Shown here in pieces: positions 36,963 through 46,511 of a stretch of 64,000 nucleotides of DNA. Below the pieces are notes generated by a model. It did not search any database and was not told the origin of the DNA. It saw only the letters and a program-made list of their open reading frames with translations. Positions within the stretch are counted from its first letter, which is position 1; every line of letters begins with the position of its first letter. Position numbers and translations under genes: made by a program. Origin of the DNA: CAZMNY01 sp964567745 (GTDB lineage Bacteria; Planctomycetota; Planctomycetia; Pirellulales; Pirellulaceae); assembly GCA_964567745.1 (NCBI GenBank), contig CAZMNY010000008.1, positions 124,001-188,000 on the forward strand, read 5' to 3'.

Positions 36963-38834
36963 CTAGCACGAACGTCCGCCCGACTTGACCAATTCCTTGT
37001 CGCTCAGCGGCGGCAACGCTTGCTCCAGCACGCCTTTGGATCTTGGCCAGATCAATAGCCCCTCGATCATCATCCAGGCTTGCAGGCCAAGAATGAAGAG
37101 ACCGAATCCTGTCAGCAGATAGTTGCCGTCGGGAATCCACTCGAACACAATGTTGTGGATCATGGCCCAAGCCGGCATCAGTAACATGATGACCATCGGG
37201 ATGCTGGCGAAAAAGACTGGCTTGCTGCGTCGCCACAGATAGAACACGGTGACCATGAATGCGAGTCCGGCGAGCAGTTGATTCGTAGCTCCGAATAGCG
37301 GCCAGAGAATCATGCCGCCTTTTCCGGGCATTTCGCCGACGAAAATGGCGAGAGTCGCGCCGACAATGACGGCCGTAGCTGTCGCGACGTATTTGTTTTT
37401 TAGCGGCGTGAATCCAACCGACGCGCCAAGCTCTTGCAATACGTATCGTTGTAATCGAGTGGCCGTGTCGAGCGTCGTCGCGGCGAAACTGGCCACAAGC
37501 ACTGCGACGATTCCAATCGCCAATCGCAAGGGAATGCCGAGGCTGGAAATAAAGTTACCGCCTCCTTCGATGAACGCTCGCACCTTCTTGCCCAGCGAGT
37601 GGCTTTTCCAGCCGTTCGCCTGACTGGCATCGTAGTGATGGCGCCAGGCTTCACGGCCGACAATCTGCTTGCCACTCTCGTTTTGCACCGAGTCGTAGTG
37701 ATAGCTCCAGACCCCGTCGACTTTCCGCTCCACCAATCCCATTCCCACGCCTGCGCAGCAGGCCAGAATGACGATCACGGCGAGTGCACCTTCGAGCAAC
37801 ATAGCGCCGTAGCCGACATATTGCGCGTCGGTTTCTTTGGCGATCTGCTTGCTCGTTGTGCCGGAACTGACGAGACAATGAAAACCGCTAATGGCGCCGC
37901 AGGCAATGGTGATGAACAGGAAGGGCCAAATCGGCGGCGCGTCCGGCGGCGCGGTTGCGATCGCAGGCGCCGAGTCGACGACGTCGGCGCTGCCAACCAC
38001 GCTGGCGACGCCCAGTCCAAGGACTAGCAGACCTAACGCCAGGATAAGTTGATGACTGTTGATATAGTCTCGAGGCTGAAGCAAAACCCAAACGGGAAGT
38101 ACCGACGCCACGAAACAATAGACCATTAGCACAACAGTCCAAAGCACCACGACGTTGACCACGCTTTCAGACAGCAACTCAATGCCGAGAAGTTGTTTGA
38201 GGTCGATCGGGGCGTAGTTCACTCCCAACCAAATCGCTAGGTACATCACCGCCAGCGCAATAATCGACGGTACGAGCAACCCGCCGCCTCGACGATAAAC
38301 CCAGTAGCCAATCGCCAGAGCAAGTGGGATTTCGACCCAGACCGAAAGGACGGATTCTGGATAGTTGGCGAAGATCAACGCGATAACGAGGCCGAAAATG
38401 GCCAGGACAATGGTCAGCGCCACCGCCAACACGATTAAGAACAGAAGCCTTGCTCGGGGAGAAATCAAGCGACCTGCGACCTCGCCCACCGTCTGCCCTC
38501 GATTGCGAAGAGAGACGACGAGTGCTCCAAAATCGTGGACGGCGCCGATAAAGATCGACCCGAACACGACCCACAGCAGCGCGGGGAGCCAGCCCCAGAA
38601 GACGGCGATCGCCGGTCCGACGATCGGGCCGGTCCCAGCAATACTCGTGAAGTGATGCCCGAAAATGACTTCGCGCTTGGTGGGGATGTAGTCGATATCG
38701 TCCTGCAATTGGCAGGCCGGCGTCACCGTCTTTTCATCTAGGTTGAAGATCCGCTTCGACAGCCACTTACCATAGGTGTGGTAGGCGATGATAAAGCCAA
38801 AGAATGACCCGACCGCAATCAGCAACGTACTCAT
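36963..38834 (-). CDS. cstA: Carbon starvation protein A (peptide/pyruvate transporter family)
   Basis: 623 residues with about 16 hydrophobic segments. N-terminal FFGFIIAYHTYGKWLSKRIF, VIFGHHFTSIAGTGPIVGPAIA, GAVHDFGALVVSLRNRGQTV and AISGFHCLVSSGTTSKQI are CstA signatures. The C-terminal CstA_C region includes TTLDTATRLQRYVLQELG and LWPLFGATNQLLAGL. It belongs to the shorter CstA type, with an extra hydrophilic insert around residues 375-420. Family members import peptides or pyruvate under starvation. Convergent with fliM. Confidence 0.94.
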   Translation of the reverse strand: MSTLLIAVGSFFGFIIAYHTYGKWLSKRIFNLDEKTVTPACQLQDDIDYIPTKREVIFGHHFTSIAGTGPIVGPAIAVFWGWLPALLWVVFGSIFIGAVHDFGALVVSLRNRGQTVGEVAGRLISPRARLLFLIVLAVALTIVLAIFGLVIALIFANYPESVLSVWVEIPLALAIGYWVYRRGGGLLVPSIIALAVMYLAIWLGVNYAPIDLKQLLGIELLSESVVNVVVLWTVVLMVYCFVASVLPVWVLLQPRDYINSHQLILALGLLVLGLGVASVVGSADVVDSAPAIATAPPDAPPIWPFLFITIACGAISGFHCLVSSGTTSKQIAKETDAQYVGYGAMLLEGALAVIVILACCAGVGMGLVERKVDGVWSYHYDSVQNESGKQIVGREAWRHHYDASQANGWKSHSLGKKVRAFIEGGGNFISSLGIPLRLAIGIVAVLVASFAATTLDTATRLQRYVLQELGASVGFTPLKNKYVATATAVIVGATLAIFVGEMPGKGGMILWPLFGATNQLLAGLAFMVTVFYLWRRSKPVFFASIPMVIMLLMPAWAMIHNIVFEWIPDGNYLLTGFGLFILGLQAWMMIEGLLIWPRSKGVLEQALPPLSDKELVKSGGRSC

Positions 38835-39069
38835 CGTCGTTGTCCTAGTTCGTTTTCAATTCGGCCAATCGATCTGGCAAGCAATGCCAATGGGCGGCCA
38901 AAGCAACCTGACATGATACCAACGGCGACTCGGTTCTTCACCCTACCCCCAGCCGCCGATGTGAGACCCCAACGAGCTTTTCTCGAACTGTGAATTGGAT
39001 TCGCGTCAGCTAGGCCGATTGCAAAGTGCGAATAAGTGCAAAGTGCAAAATGAAACCACGGGTCGTGTG

Positions 39070-39747
39070 CTAGTGGCCGCTTGATTTTGCGCGACGGTTG
39101 TTGCTTTTGACGACCATTTGGTGGATGCGTTCTAGCAACTGGCGAATCAACGAGCGGGACTTGGGGCGCCGGCCTTGGCCTGAGACGAATGCCGGCGACA
39201 CGACGAGGTCTCGCTGTTCATCGGAATTCTCAATCGCGGCGACGTGGCCAGCAAATGAGGCAAGCCGATCGGTGTACGGTTTGGGCGGCGGCTGGGTGGC
39301 GATGCGTCGAACCTGCGGATCGGAATCCGCGCTTGCGATGAGACGGAGCTGCGACCACGCTCCCAATCGATTGAGGCAGCGAGCAACTTCGAGTCTCAGA
39401 GCTCGGTCGCCCGACGTGCTGAATCGAGACACGATCGCAGCGCCCATTGAACCATGGCATTTGCCGCGAAGGCGAATGGCAAGTCGCCTCAGAAATTCGT
39501 CGTCGGTCGAGTCGATGATCAGAGCCAGCGCGATGCGAGGCTCGAATCGGATGATTTTTCGCAGCACGCGCCGAAATGGCAACAGCCACGTGACCTCTCG
39601 GGCGTTGGGCCTCTGGCTGGCGATGTTCCCACGCAACGCGATCGCAGACCAGTCGTCGGCGCGAAAGCGAAACTTCCTATTGCCTATACGAACACGATTC
39701 CACGTGTCTCGAAATCGATATTGCCAGAGCAGGCGGTCCATTTTCAA
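39070..39747 (-). CDS. Hypothetical protein with HEAT-like segment
   Basis: 225 residues. Basic N-terminus (MKMDRLLWQYRFRDTWNRVR); the middle resembles a HEAT/armadillo pair (DDEFLRRLAIRLRGK ... RALRLEVARCLNRLGAWSQLRLI ... DPQVRRIA). The C-terminal tail is Arg/Lys-rich. No signal peptide, membrane helix or catalytic motif. The opposite strand also has a long frame (39098-39784), but it lacks protein-like character. Function unknown. Confidence 0.55.
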   Translation of the reverse strand: MKMDRLLWQYRFRDTWNRVRIGNRKFRFRADDWSAIALRGNIASQRPNAREVTWLLPFRRVLRKIIRFEPRIALALIIDSTDDEFLRRLAIRLRGKCHGSMGAAIVSRFSTSGDRALRLEVARCLNRLGAWSQLRLIASADSDPQVRRIATQPPPKPYTDRLASFAGHVAAIENSDEQRDLVVSPAFVSGQGRRPKSRSLIRQLLERIHQMVVKSNNRRAKSSGH

Positions 39748-39911
39748 CCCACCATTCTTCAGCCGCCAATCGATTCGTTATTGATCGCTGTCCTGGTAAG
39801 CGACTCGGTCAGGCCGAGTTGCTGCAGGAGCGATCGGTTGAGGCCGACACGAACCAGTATGGGCGATGATTATCAGACGATGCAACTGCTTCTCTGTTTC
39901 ATCGGGGCGTG

Positions 39912-39940
39912 CTGGCACGGTTCGTTGGCGGCCCTATAAT
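39912..39940 (+). promoter_or_regulatory. Candidate promoter of trxB
   Basis: CTGGCA at 39912-39917 and a perfect TATAAT at 39935-39940 are separated by 17 bp, a sigma-70-type layout, ending 77 bp before the trxB start. Confidence 0.45.
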
Positions 39941-40017
39941 GGCCGTTTCCACTGACGAAACATATTGCACCATCCGCTGGTACTCAAACAGCGGCCAGCC
40001 AACGCGAGGATTTCCCT

Positions 40018-41064
40018 GTGCCCGAGAAAGTAGTCATCATTGGCAGCGGACCTGCCGGTTTTTCGGCGGCCATATACGCGTCTCGAGCCAATCTCGAGCC
40101 ACTGCTCTATGAGGGCTCGCCATTCAAACAAGAACTCACGCCGCTCGGCCAGCTGGCTCAGACGACGGAAGTGGAAAACTACGCCGGATTCCCGTCTGGT
40201 GATCTGTCCGGTTTTATTCGCTCCGCCGTCGACCAGAGCCAGCGCGATCTCTACCTGCCCCCAATTGACGAAGAGCCGCATGCGGTGACAGGTCCTGAAT
40301 TGATGAACCTGATGCGGCAGCAAGCACTTAACTTTGGCACTCGCATTGTCACCGAGGAAATCGAATCGGTGGATTTCAGCTCAACGCCATTCATGGTCAA
40401 ACCGGCGGACGGCGAGCCAATCGAGACGCATGCCGTGATCATTGCCACAGGTGCCACGGCGAATTATTTGGGGCTCGAGTCGGAGACGAAATTCAAGAAT
40501 TTGGGCGTCAGCGCGTGTGCGGTTTGCGACGGCGCGTTGCCGAGATTTCGAGATAAGCCGTTGGTTGTGGTCGGCGGCGGCGATTCGGCCGTTGAGGAAG
40601 CGAACTACTTAGCCAAGTTTGCTTCGAAGGTCTACATGATCCATCGCCGCGACGAACTTCGAGCGTCGAAGATTATGGCCGAGCGAGCATTGAGCAATGA
40701 GAAGATTGAAGTCGTGTGGAATCATGTGGTCGAAGAAGTGCTCGGCGCCGGCGATGCAGGCGTTACTGGTGTCCGCGTTCGCAACGTCAACGACGATAGC
40801 CTGCAAGATCTTGACGCGGCCGGCATGTTTCTCGCCATCGGCCACACGCCCAATACGAAGTTCCTCGACGGGCAAGTGGAAACGAATGACAAAGGATATA
40901 TCGTCTGGCAAAAGTCGTTTCGAACCAACACGAGCGTCGAAGGCGTGTTCGCCGCTGGGGATGTGGCTGACGACAACTATCGGCAAGCCATCACTTCCGC
41001 CGGCACCGGCTGCATGGCGGCACTGGATGTCGAACACTTGCTGACGGACAAAGGCGTTATCTAA
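40018..41064 (+). CDS. trxB: Thioredoxin reductase
   Basis: 348 residues from GTG at 40018. FAD-binding IIGSGPAGFSAAIYASRA, redox-active CAVC pair (Cys167/Cys170, in SACAVCDGA), NADPH-binding VVGGGDSAVEEANYL, and the C-terminal FAVAGDV-type motif (VFAAGDVADDNYRQAITSAG). It is longer than E. coli TrxB (321 aa) because of an insert after residue 60. It reduces thioredoxin with NADPH. Confidence 0.95.
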   Translation: MPEKVVIIGSGPAGFSAAIYASRANLEPLLYEGSPFKQELTPLGQLAQTTEVENYAGFPSGDLSGFIRSAVDQSQRDLYLPPIDEEPHAVTGPELMNLMRQQALNFGTRIVTEEIESVDFSSTPFMVKPADGEPIETHAVIIATGATANYLGLESETKFKNLGVSACAVCDGALPRFRDKPLVVVGGGDSAVEEANYLAKFASKVYMIHRRDELRASKIMAERALSNEKIEVVWNHVVEEVLGAGDAGVTGVRVRNVNDDSLQDLDAAGMFLAIGHTPNTKFLDGQVETNDKGYIVWQKSFRTNTSVEGVFAAGDVADDNYRQAITSAGTGCMAALDVEHLLTDKGVI

Positions 41065-41237
41065 AACGGGATCACGGAGTGGCACGACGGCGCTGCTTAG
41101 ATTGTCGCGTTCCCGATGCGGCGAAAAGCGAATCGAGTCGATTTCGTTTGGCGGAGAAAACGGCTGCACACGAAAAACTATCGATGAAAGGCTTGGCCCA
41201 GTCGGCGAGAGAAGGACCCGACGGTCAGTAGGTTCCC

Positions 41238-42956
41238 ATGAAGAACAGCAACTTGGAAACGGAACGCGAGCTAATCGTCGATGCCAAACAGAAAGGCCTC
41301 GGTGCCACTCTTTTCGCGTACACCAAGCTTTCCGGGCCGGGGTGGCTGCAAAGCGCCATCACGCTTGGCGGCGGCTCGCTCGCAGGCAGTCTCTACGTCG
41401 GAGTGATTGGCGGCTACGAGATGATGTGGCTTCAGCCGCTGATGATGATTCTCGGCGTTGTCATGCTCAGCGCGATCGGCTACGTCACCTTGTCCACTCG
41501 ACGCCGGCCATTCGAGGCGATCAACTCGGAAGTGAGCCCGGTCCTCGGTTGGGGCTGGATCATCGCCACATTGATGGCCAACCTCGTTTGGGCGATGCCG
41601 CAGTTTTCACTCGGCAGCGCCGCGATGCAACAGAATCTGGCACCGTCGATTGGCATCGAGTTGAACCAACCGCTGTGCATTGGCGCTCTTTTCGTCGTGG
41701 CCGCGATCGTCGTCTGGTTTTATGACGCCGGCGGCTGGGGCGTCAAGATTTTCGACGTCGTGCTGAAGCTGATGGTCGGCATTGTCGTTCTCTGCTTCTT
41801 CGGAGTCGTCGTGGCGATTGCGATGAGTGAACAAGGTTTGCCCTGGGGGAAGATCTTCTCCGGCTTCATTCCTAATCCAAAACTGCTATTCAATCCGGCC
41901 GAATCATTCGCCAACGTGATTGCGCAGACGTCCGACCCGATCTACTGGAATCAGCACGTGCTCGCCGCCCAACGCGATCGTATGGTGGCGGCCGCGGCGA
42001 CTGCGGTCGGTATCAACATGACCTTCTTATTGCCCTATTCGATGCTAAAGCGAGGTTGGGATCGCGACTTCCGCGGTCTGGCGACATTCGATCTCTCCAC
42101 CGGCCTGTTTGTCCCGTTCTTCCTCGCCACAAGTTGCGTCGTGATCGCCGCCGCCGCTCAGTTTCACGGGAAGTACGACGAGGGTTTGGTCGATCCAGCC
42201 AAGGCGACCGCCGCGACTGCGGAACTGCAAGGCAGTTTCGATAAGGAAATGGGCGATTATCTTGGCCACCTAAGGGCCAACAACAATAAAGTTGCTGGCA
42301 AGAGTGCTGAGGAGATCCAAAGCGATTTCATTCTCGCCGCAGATCGACAAGTCGCGGCGATGCTGATCAAACGAGACGCCAAAGTCCTCGCTTTGTCGCT
42401 CGAAGAGCTGACCGGAAAGACGGTTGCTCATGTCGTGTTCGGCATCGGCGTGTTAGGGATGGCGATCTCGAGCATTATCATCCTGATGTTGATTAACGGT
42501 TTCACGATTTGTGAGATGCTCGGTCTCGAGTCGCGAGGCTTGGCTTACCGAATCGGTTGCATCCTGCCCGGCCTAAGCGGCGGCTTGGGCGCAATGTATC
42601 TCTGGAAGGGGCAAGCCAAGTTTTGGCTTGCCGTGCCGACGAGCATTTTCGGGATGGCGCTGCTGCCAATCGCCTACATTACGTTCTTCCTGATGATGAA
42701 CAATCGAAGCCTGTTAGGCGAACACATGCTGCGAGGCGGCAAGCGAATCGCCGTTAACCTGGTCATGCTGCTGTCCGTGCTTGCGGCGCTGACCGGTGCT
42801 TCATTGGCCATTTGGGGGCGAACGGACACGTTGCCTGGGACAGAATTGTCAGTTCGTTGGACGGCCATCGGGCTCGTCGGCGTATTCGTCATGTCATTGA
42901 TTGTTGTGTATTTCATGCAGACCATCCTGAGCCCAAGAAGCGGGAAGAAGTCGTAA
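41238..42956 (+). CDS. Nramp-family divalent metal transporter
   Basis: 572 residues, about 12 hydrophobic segments. Near the N-terminus, LSGPGWLQSAITLGGGSLAG resembles the Nramp TM1 block in which DPGN is normally found; here the metal-binding DPGN is not seen as such. TM6-like TSDPIYWNQHVLAAQRDR and MLINGFTICEMLG follow. A hydrophilic insert at about residues 320-395 (EGLVDPAKATAATAELQGS...) separates helices. The planctomycete group of this family is annotated as divalent metal cation transporters; the ion is uncertain because the classic motif is altered. Confidence 0.72.
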   Translation: MKNSNLETERELIVDAKQKGLGATLFAYTKLSGPGWLQSAITLGGGSLAGSLYVGVIGGYEMMWLQPLMMILGVVMLSAIGYVTLSTRRRPFEAINSEVSPVLGWGWIIATLMANLVWAMPQFSLGSAAMQQNLAPSIGIELNQPLCIGALFVVAAIVVWFYDAGGWGVKIFDVVLKLMVGIVVLCFFGVVVAIAMSEQGLPWGKIFSGFIPNPKLLFNPAESFANVIAQTSDPIYWNQHVLAAQRDRMVAAAATAVGINMTFLLPYSMLKRGWDRDFRGLATFDLSTGLFVPFFLATSCVVIAAAAQFHGKYDEGLVDPAKATAATAELQGSFDKEMGDYLGHLRANNNKVAGKSAEEIQSDFILAADRQVAAMLIKRDAKVLALSLEELTGKTVAHVVFGIGVLGMAISSIIILMLINGFTICEMLGLESRGLAYRIGCILPGLSGGLGAMYLWKGQAKFWLAVPTSIFGMALLPIAYITFFLMMNNRSLLGEHMLRGGKRIAVNLVMLLSVLAALTGASLAIWGRTDTLPGTELSVRWTAIGLVGVFVMSLIVVYFMQTILSPRSGKKS

Positions 42957-43051
42957 GGCATTCTCGCATTGACTTTGGGCCGGCGTGCAATCGGCGCGTG
43001 CGAAATGGAACCTCGGTCTGGATCTGAATTAGAGCGATGAGGAGAGGTCAA

Positions 43052-44446
43052 ATGAGCGACGTGATGAGCGTTCGGGCGGCGCGAGACGCGAACTCAATCG
43101 GTCAGACGGTAACTCTGCGCGGGTGGGTTCGCACTCGACGAGACTCAAAGGGCGGTTTTAGTTTCATCGAGTTGAACGACGGGTCCTGTCTATCCAACGT
43201 TCAGTTGATCGCCGATGCCGATTTGGACAACTACGAGTCCGAGATCAAACGCCTTTCGGCGGGCTGTAGCATTAGTGCCGAAGGCCTGATCAAGGAGTCG
43301 GGCGGCAAAGGGCAAAGCACGGAATTGCAAGTTCAGAGCCTGACCGTCCACGGCTGGTCTGATCCGGAAGAATATCCACTGCAGAAAAAACGCCATTCGT
43401 TTGAGAAGCTTCGCGAATGGGCTCATCTGCGCCCTCGAACCAATGCCTTCGGCGCCGTCGCTCGCGTCCGCAATTGCATCTGTAACTCGATCCATCAGTT
43501 CTTTCAGGAGAACGACTTTCTTTATGTCCACACGCCCGTGATTACGGCCAGCGATTGCGAGGGCGCAGGGGAGATGTTCCGAGTCACGACGCTCGACATG
43601 GAGAACCCGCCGAAGAACGCCAGCGGCGTCGACTATACGCAAGACTTCTTCGACCGACCTTCGTATCTGACCGTCAGTGGGCAACTCGAGGCGGAAATCT
43701 ACGCCACTGCGTTGGGGAAGGTCTACACGTTCGGCCCAACGTTTCGCGCCGAGAACTCCAACACATCCAGACACTTGGCCGAATTCTGGATGATCGAACC
43801 CGAGATGGCCTTCTACGATCTCAACGACAACATGGAGCTCGCCGAAGCTTTCTTGAAGCGAGTCTTCTCGGATGCACTCAACCAGTGCGCCGAGGACATG
43901 GCTTTCTTCAATCAGCGAATCGACGACACCGTGCTCGCCTCGCTGGAGGGAATCGTCGCGAGCAACTTTGCACAAATGACTTACACCGAAGCGGTCGACG
44001 TGCTTGAGAAGAGTGGAAAGAAGTTTGAGTTTCAGCCGAAGTGGGGCATCGATCTTCAGTCTGAGCACGAACGCTATTTGACGGAAGAGCACTGCAATTG
44101 CCCGGTGATTGTTTACAACTATCCTCGCACCATCAAGCCGTTTTACATGCGGCTGAACGACGACGACAAAACCGTGCGGGCCATGGATGTGTTGGTGCCC
44201 AAAGTCGGCGAGATCATTGGCGGAAGCCAGCGCGAAGAGCGACTCGACGTTCTTGAAATGCGGATGGGCGACCAGGATTTGAATATCGACGATTACTGGT
44301 GGTATCGCGATCTAAGGCGTTTCGGCACGGTCCCGCACGCCGGATTCGGATTGGGCCTGGAACGAGTCGTCCAGTTTGTCACGGGAATGACAAACATTCG
44401 CGACGTCATCCCCTTCCCTCGAACTCCCGGAAACGCCGAATTCTAA
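43052..44446 (+). CDS. asnS: Asparaginyl-tRNA synthetase
   Basis: 464 residues from the ATG at 43052, preceded by GAGGAGAGG. N-terminal OB-fold anticodon domain (GQTVTLRGWVRTRRDSKGGF). Class IIb catalytic core with motif 2 FRAENSNTSRHLAEFWMIEPE split around the loop and motif 3 GFGLGLERVVQFVTGM ending IPFPRTPGNAEF. The AsnRS-specific IRDVIPFPRTPG ending separates it from AspRS. It charges tRNA-Asn directly, so an Asp-tRNA amidotransferase route is not required for Asn. Confidence 0.95.
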   Translation: MSDVMSVRAARDANSIGQTVTLRGWVRTRRDSKGGFSFIELNDGSCLSNVQLIADADLDNYESEIKRLSAGCSISAEGLIKESGGKGQSTELQVQSLTVHGWSDPEEYPLQKKRHSFEKLREWAHLRPRTNAFGAVARVRNCICNSIHQFFQENDFLYVHTPVITASDCEGAGEMFRVTTLDMENPPKNASGVDYTQDFFDRPSYLTVSGQLEAEIYATALGKVYTFGPTFRAENSNTSRHLAEFWMIEPEMAFYDLNDNMELAEAFLKRVFSDALNQCAEDMAFFNQRIDDTVLASLEGIVASNFAQMTYTEAVDVLEKSGKKFEFQPKWGIDLQSEHERYLTEEHCNCPVIVYNYPRTIKPFYMRLNDDDKTVRAMDVLVPKVGEIIGGSQREERLDVLEMRMGDQDLNIDDYWWYRDLRRFGTVPHAGFGLGLERVVQFVTGMTNIRDVIPFPRTPGNAEF

Positions 44447-44504
44447 TGAGGACGACCGCCCGTATTCTGGTTGGCCGCAGGCGACCGCTCGTTAGGACCG
44501 CGCC

Positions 44505-44945
44505 TTAGGGCAGCGCTGGCAGTGAGAGCCTGAGGATCCAGGGCAGCGCGACGATAAGCAGCACTGCGCATGTGATCAAACGCGGCGGCGGCGATTTACG
44601 GAGCCAGTGGATCACCGGCGTCAACGCCAGGGCGACCAAGCTGCTGATCTGAGCGGTAAAGAACATCAAGTTCAAAAACATCCGCGTTTCGTGAGCGATC
44701 TCGCCTTCCACTGTGGACCACAGAAGCAGCCACAAGCTGAGTGCAGCGAGCGCGCCAAAGAATGTTGCGATGGCGCAAATCATCCAGCCGACCGTCAACG
44801 CTTCGGCCGGTCGTTCCTCTTGTGCTTGAGTCGGCTGGGGTCGGCGGCTCCTTGTCGGTTTTCGTGACGAACTCCCGCTCGATGTCGGCTTTGCCTGCTT
44901 GCCGCCCGAATTCTGCCGTTTCTTTTTCTTCTTTTTCTTACTCAT
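44505..44945 (-). CDS. Small membrane protein with poly-Lys N-terminus
   Basis: 146 residues. N-terminus MSKKKKKKKRQNSGG, then a 35-residue Ser/Pro/Arg-rich linker. Three hydrophobic segments at about residues 50-76, 90-110 and 122-142. No conserved catalytic motif. It is convergent with asnS and divergent from the GTPase cassette. Function unknown. Confidence 0.65.
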   Translation of the reverse strand: MSKKKKKKKRQNSGGKQAKPTSSGSSSRKPTRSRRPQPTQAQEERPAEALTVGWMICAIATFFGALAALSLWLLLWSTVEGEIAHETRMFLNLMFFTAQISSLVALALTPVIHWLRKSPPPRLITCAVLLIVALPWILRLSLPALP

Positions 44946-44965
44946 GGCAGCTGCTTTAGGCGTTG

Positions 44966-45013
44966 GCTCGATTCGGGCGTTTGCTCAATTCGGGCGTTTG
45001 CTCAATTCGGGCG
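44966..45013. repeat. 17-bp tandem repeat, about 2.8 copies
   Basis: Units gctcgattcgggcgttt, gctcaattcgggcgttt and gctcaattcgggcg follow each other without gaps, between the divergent membrane-protein gene and the three-gene cassette. Could be a regulatory repeat or replication slippage. Confidence 0.75.
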
Positions 45014-45132
45014 ATGGTCGATTTGGCCGATGCGATTGATGACGCTTTTGTTGGGGTAACTGATTTGCCTGACCGCGAAACACGACGTACATTTTCAATG
45101 GCGAAATCCCGAATCCAAGCAATGGTTGGACT

Positions 45133-45330
45133 ATGGCCGGACAATGGAAAGCGTTTGTCGAGGCGAAAGCTGCCTTGTTGTCTGCGCGAGCCACGATCCG
45201 TGATCTCAAGTCGGCTCGGACCGATCCAACCTGGCTTTTAAGCCCGTTTGAAGCGAGTAAGGACCGGATGGAGCATGAAGCGGAGGCAGTTCGTGTCGAG
45301 GACAAATCACTGGTCGCTGAGGCGGTTTAG
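45133..45330 (+). CDS. Small helical protein (first gene of GTPase/FGE-like cassette)
   Basis: 65 residues, Ala/Glu-rich and predicted helical (MAGQWKAFVEAKAALLSARA ... KDRMEHEAEAVRVEDKSLV). The stop lies two bases before the ATG of the next gene, a spacing that suggests coupled translation. No signal peptide, no motif. A competing frame (44963-45241) exists, but it does not reach the cassette and loses coding character. May be a small accessory subunit; real but unidentified. Confidence 0.55.
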   Translation: MAGQWKAFVEAKAALLSARATIRDLKSARTDPTWLLSPFEASKDRMEHEAEAVRVEDKSLVAEAV

Positions 45331-45332
45331 AC

Positions 45333-46511
45333 ATGTTTCCGATGCCTGCTCCAATCATCGCAACCGCGAGCGCAACCGCCCTTGCCGCCGGGCATCTTAC
45401 CGGAAATTGGTTGTTGGGATCAGTGGCCGCGTTGTTTGGACTTTGCATGCTCGGCCTGTTTTCTCCGCGGGCGTCCGGCAAACGCAGATCCAAAAAAGAG
45501 TGTGAATCGACCGAGCGCGAGGATTGGCCCGGACAGGGAAGCGATACGGCGAAGGCCGATCCAGCAGACAAAATGCTTCGCCAGGGGCGGGCTGCGTTGT
45601 TGCTTCGTCCCATGGTCTTAGGCGAGCTCGGCAAAGTCGCCGCCGCCGAATTGACGGACGCGTTTCGAGAACAGATGGCGTTCATTCATGCGGGCGCCGT
45701 CCGAGTGCCTTCTTGGGTTCGAGTTGGCGAAGGGGATGTTGATGGCCCTGAGCTGATCGTTCAAGTGGCCGCCTTTTGGATGGATCGCCATCCCGTCACA
45801 AATCGGCAGTTTGCCCAGTTTGTCGAGGCTGGTGGCTACCTCAACCTGGCATTCTGGCGAGAAGAATCGCATCCAATGGTCGGGCAATTTGTCGATCAAT
45901 GCGGCAACCCTGGACCTCGTCCATGGAAATCGCAATGGTTCCAACGCGACGAGGCGGATTATCCCGTGACCGGCGTCTCGTGGTACGAGTGCGACGCCTA
46001 CGCGACCTGGGCTGGAAAACGGCTGCCCAGCGATCCCGAATGGATGAAGGCGGCTGCCTGGCCGCTGGAAACCGAGAATCAAATCTCCCAATGGACGTTT
46101 CCATGGGGTAACCAACTCAACTCTGACCAGGCACAACTCTGGACCGGCGAGCCGCTCGGCCCCTGCGACGTGGGCGAGCGAGCCGCCGGGCAGAATCCTG
46201 TCGGCGTGAAGCATCTTATCGGCAATGTCTGGGAGTGGATGCACGATGACTTCTGTTTGTGGGACTCCTGCTCGCCATTCCAACCCGATTCGGTACTCGC
46301 CTCCATCCGCGGCGGGGCGTTTGATACGTTCTTCGAGTCCCAAGCGACTTCTGCGTTCTTTAGCGCCGAGCATCGTTCGGAGCGAAAAGCCAACATCGGA
46401 TTCCGTTGTGTCGTGAGTGCTGTGGATGTCGTTTGCCAACCGCCCGCGCTGCCGACCGACGCGACCTCCACATCAGAATCGAACGACGCAAGATCCGGAG
46501 GGTCGAGATGA
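45333..46511 (+). CDS. Membrane-anchored SUMF1/FGE-fold protein lacking the FGE cysteines
   Basis: 392 residues. An N-terminal hydrophobic region (about res 5-45) anchors it, followed by a charged linker. The C-type-lectin/FGE fold spans roughly 115-360: FWMDRHPVTNRQFAQFVEAGG, YPVTGVSWYECDAYATWAGKR, LPSDPEWMKAA, FPWGNQLNSDQAQLW, NPVGVKHLIGNVWEW, IRGGAF (325-330) and IGFRCV. After RGGAF the active-site FxCxxxxC seen in formylglycine-generating enzymes is FDTFFESQ, so both catalytic/copper-binding Cys are missing; sulfatase maturation is unlikely. Overlaps the GTPase start by 4 nt. Confidence 0.85.
   Translation: MFPMPAPIIATASATALAAGHLTGNWLLGSVAALFGLCMLGLFSPRASGKRRSKKECESTEREDWPGQGSDTAKADPADKMLRQGRAALLLRPMVLGELGKVAAAELTDAFREQMAFIHAGAVRVPSWVRVGEGDVDGPELIVQVAAFWMDRHPVTNRQFAQFVEAGGYLNLAFWREESHPMVGQFVDQCGNPGPRPWKSQWFQRDEADYPVTGVSWYECDAYATWAGKRLPSDPEWMKAAAWPLETENQISQWTFPWGNQLNSDQAQLWTGEPLGPCDVGERAAGQNPVGVKHLIGNVWEWMHDDFCLWDSCSPFQPDSVLASIRGGAFDTFFESQATSAFFSAEHRSERKANIGFRCVVSAVDVVCQPPALPTDATSTSESNDARSGGSR

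Noticed and set aside
39098..39784. Plus-strand frame of 228 codons opposite the HEAT-like protein
   Set aside because: The minus-strand frame has a more plausible composition with repeat-like helices; the plus-strand translation is Arg/Ser-rich with no pattern.
44963..45241. 92-codon frame upstream of the FGE-like gene
   Set aside because: Its first half is passable but the end is Arg/Cys-rich; the overlapping 65-codon frame ends two bases before the next start and fits the cassette better.
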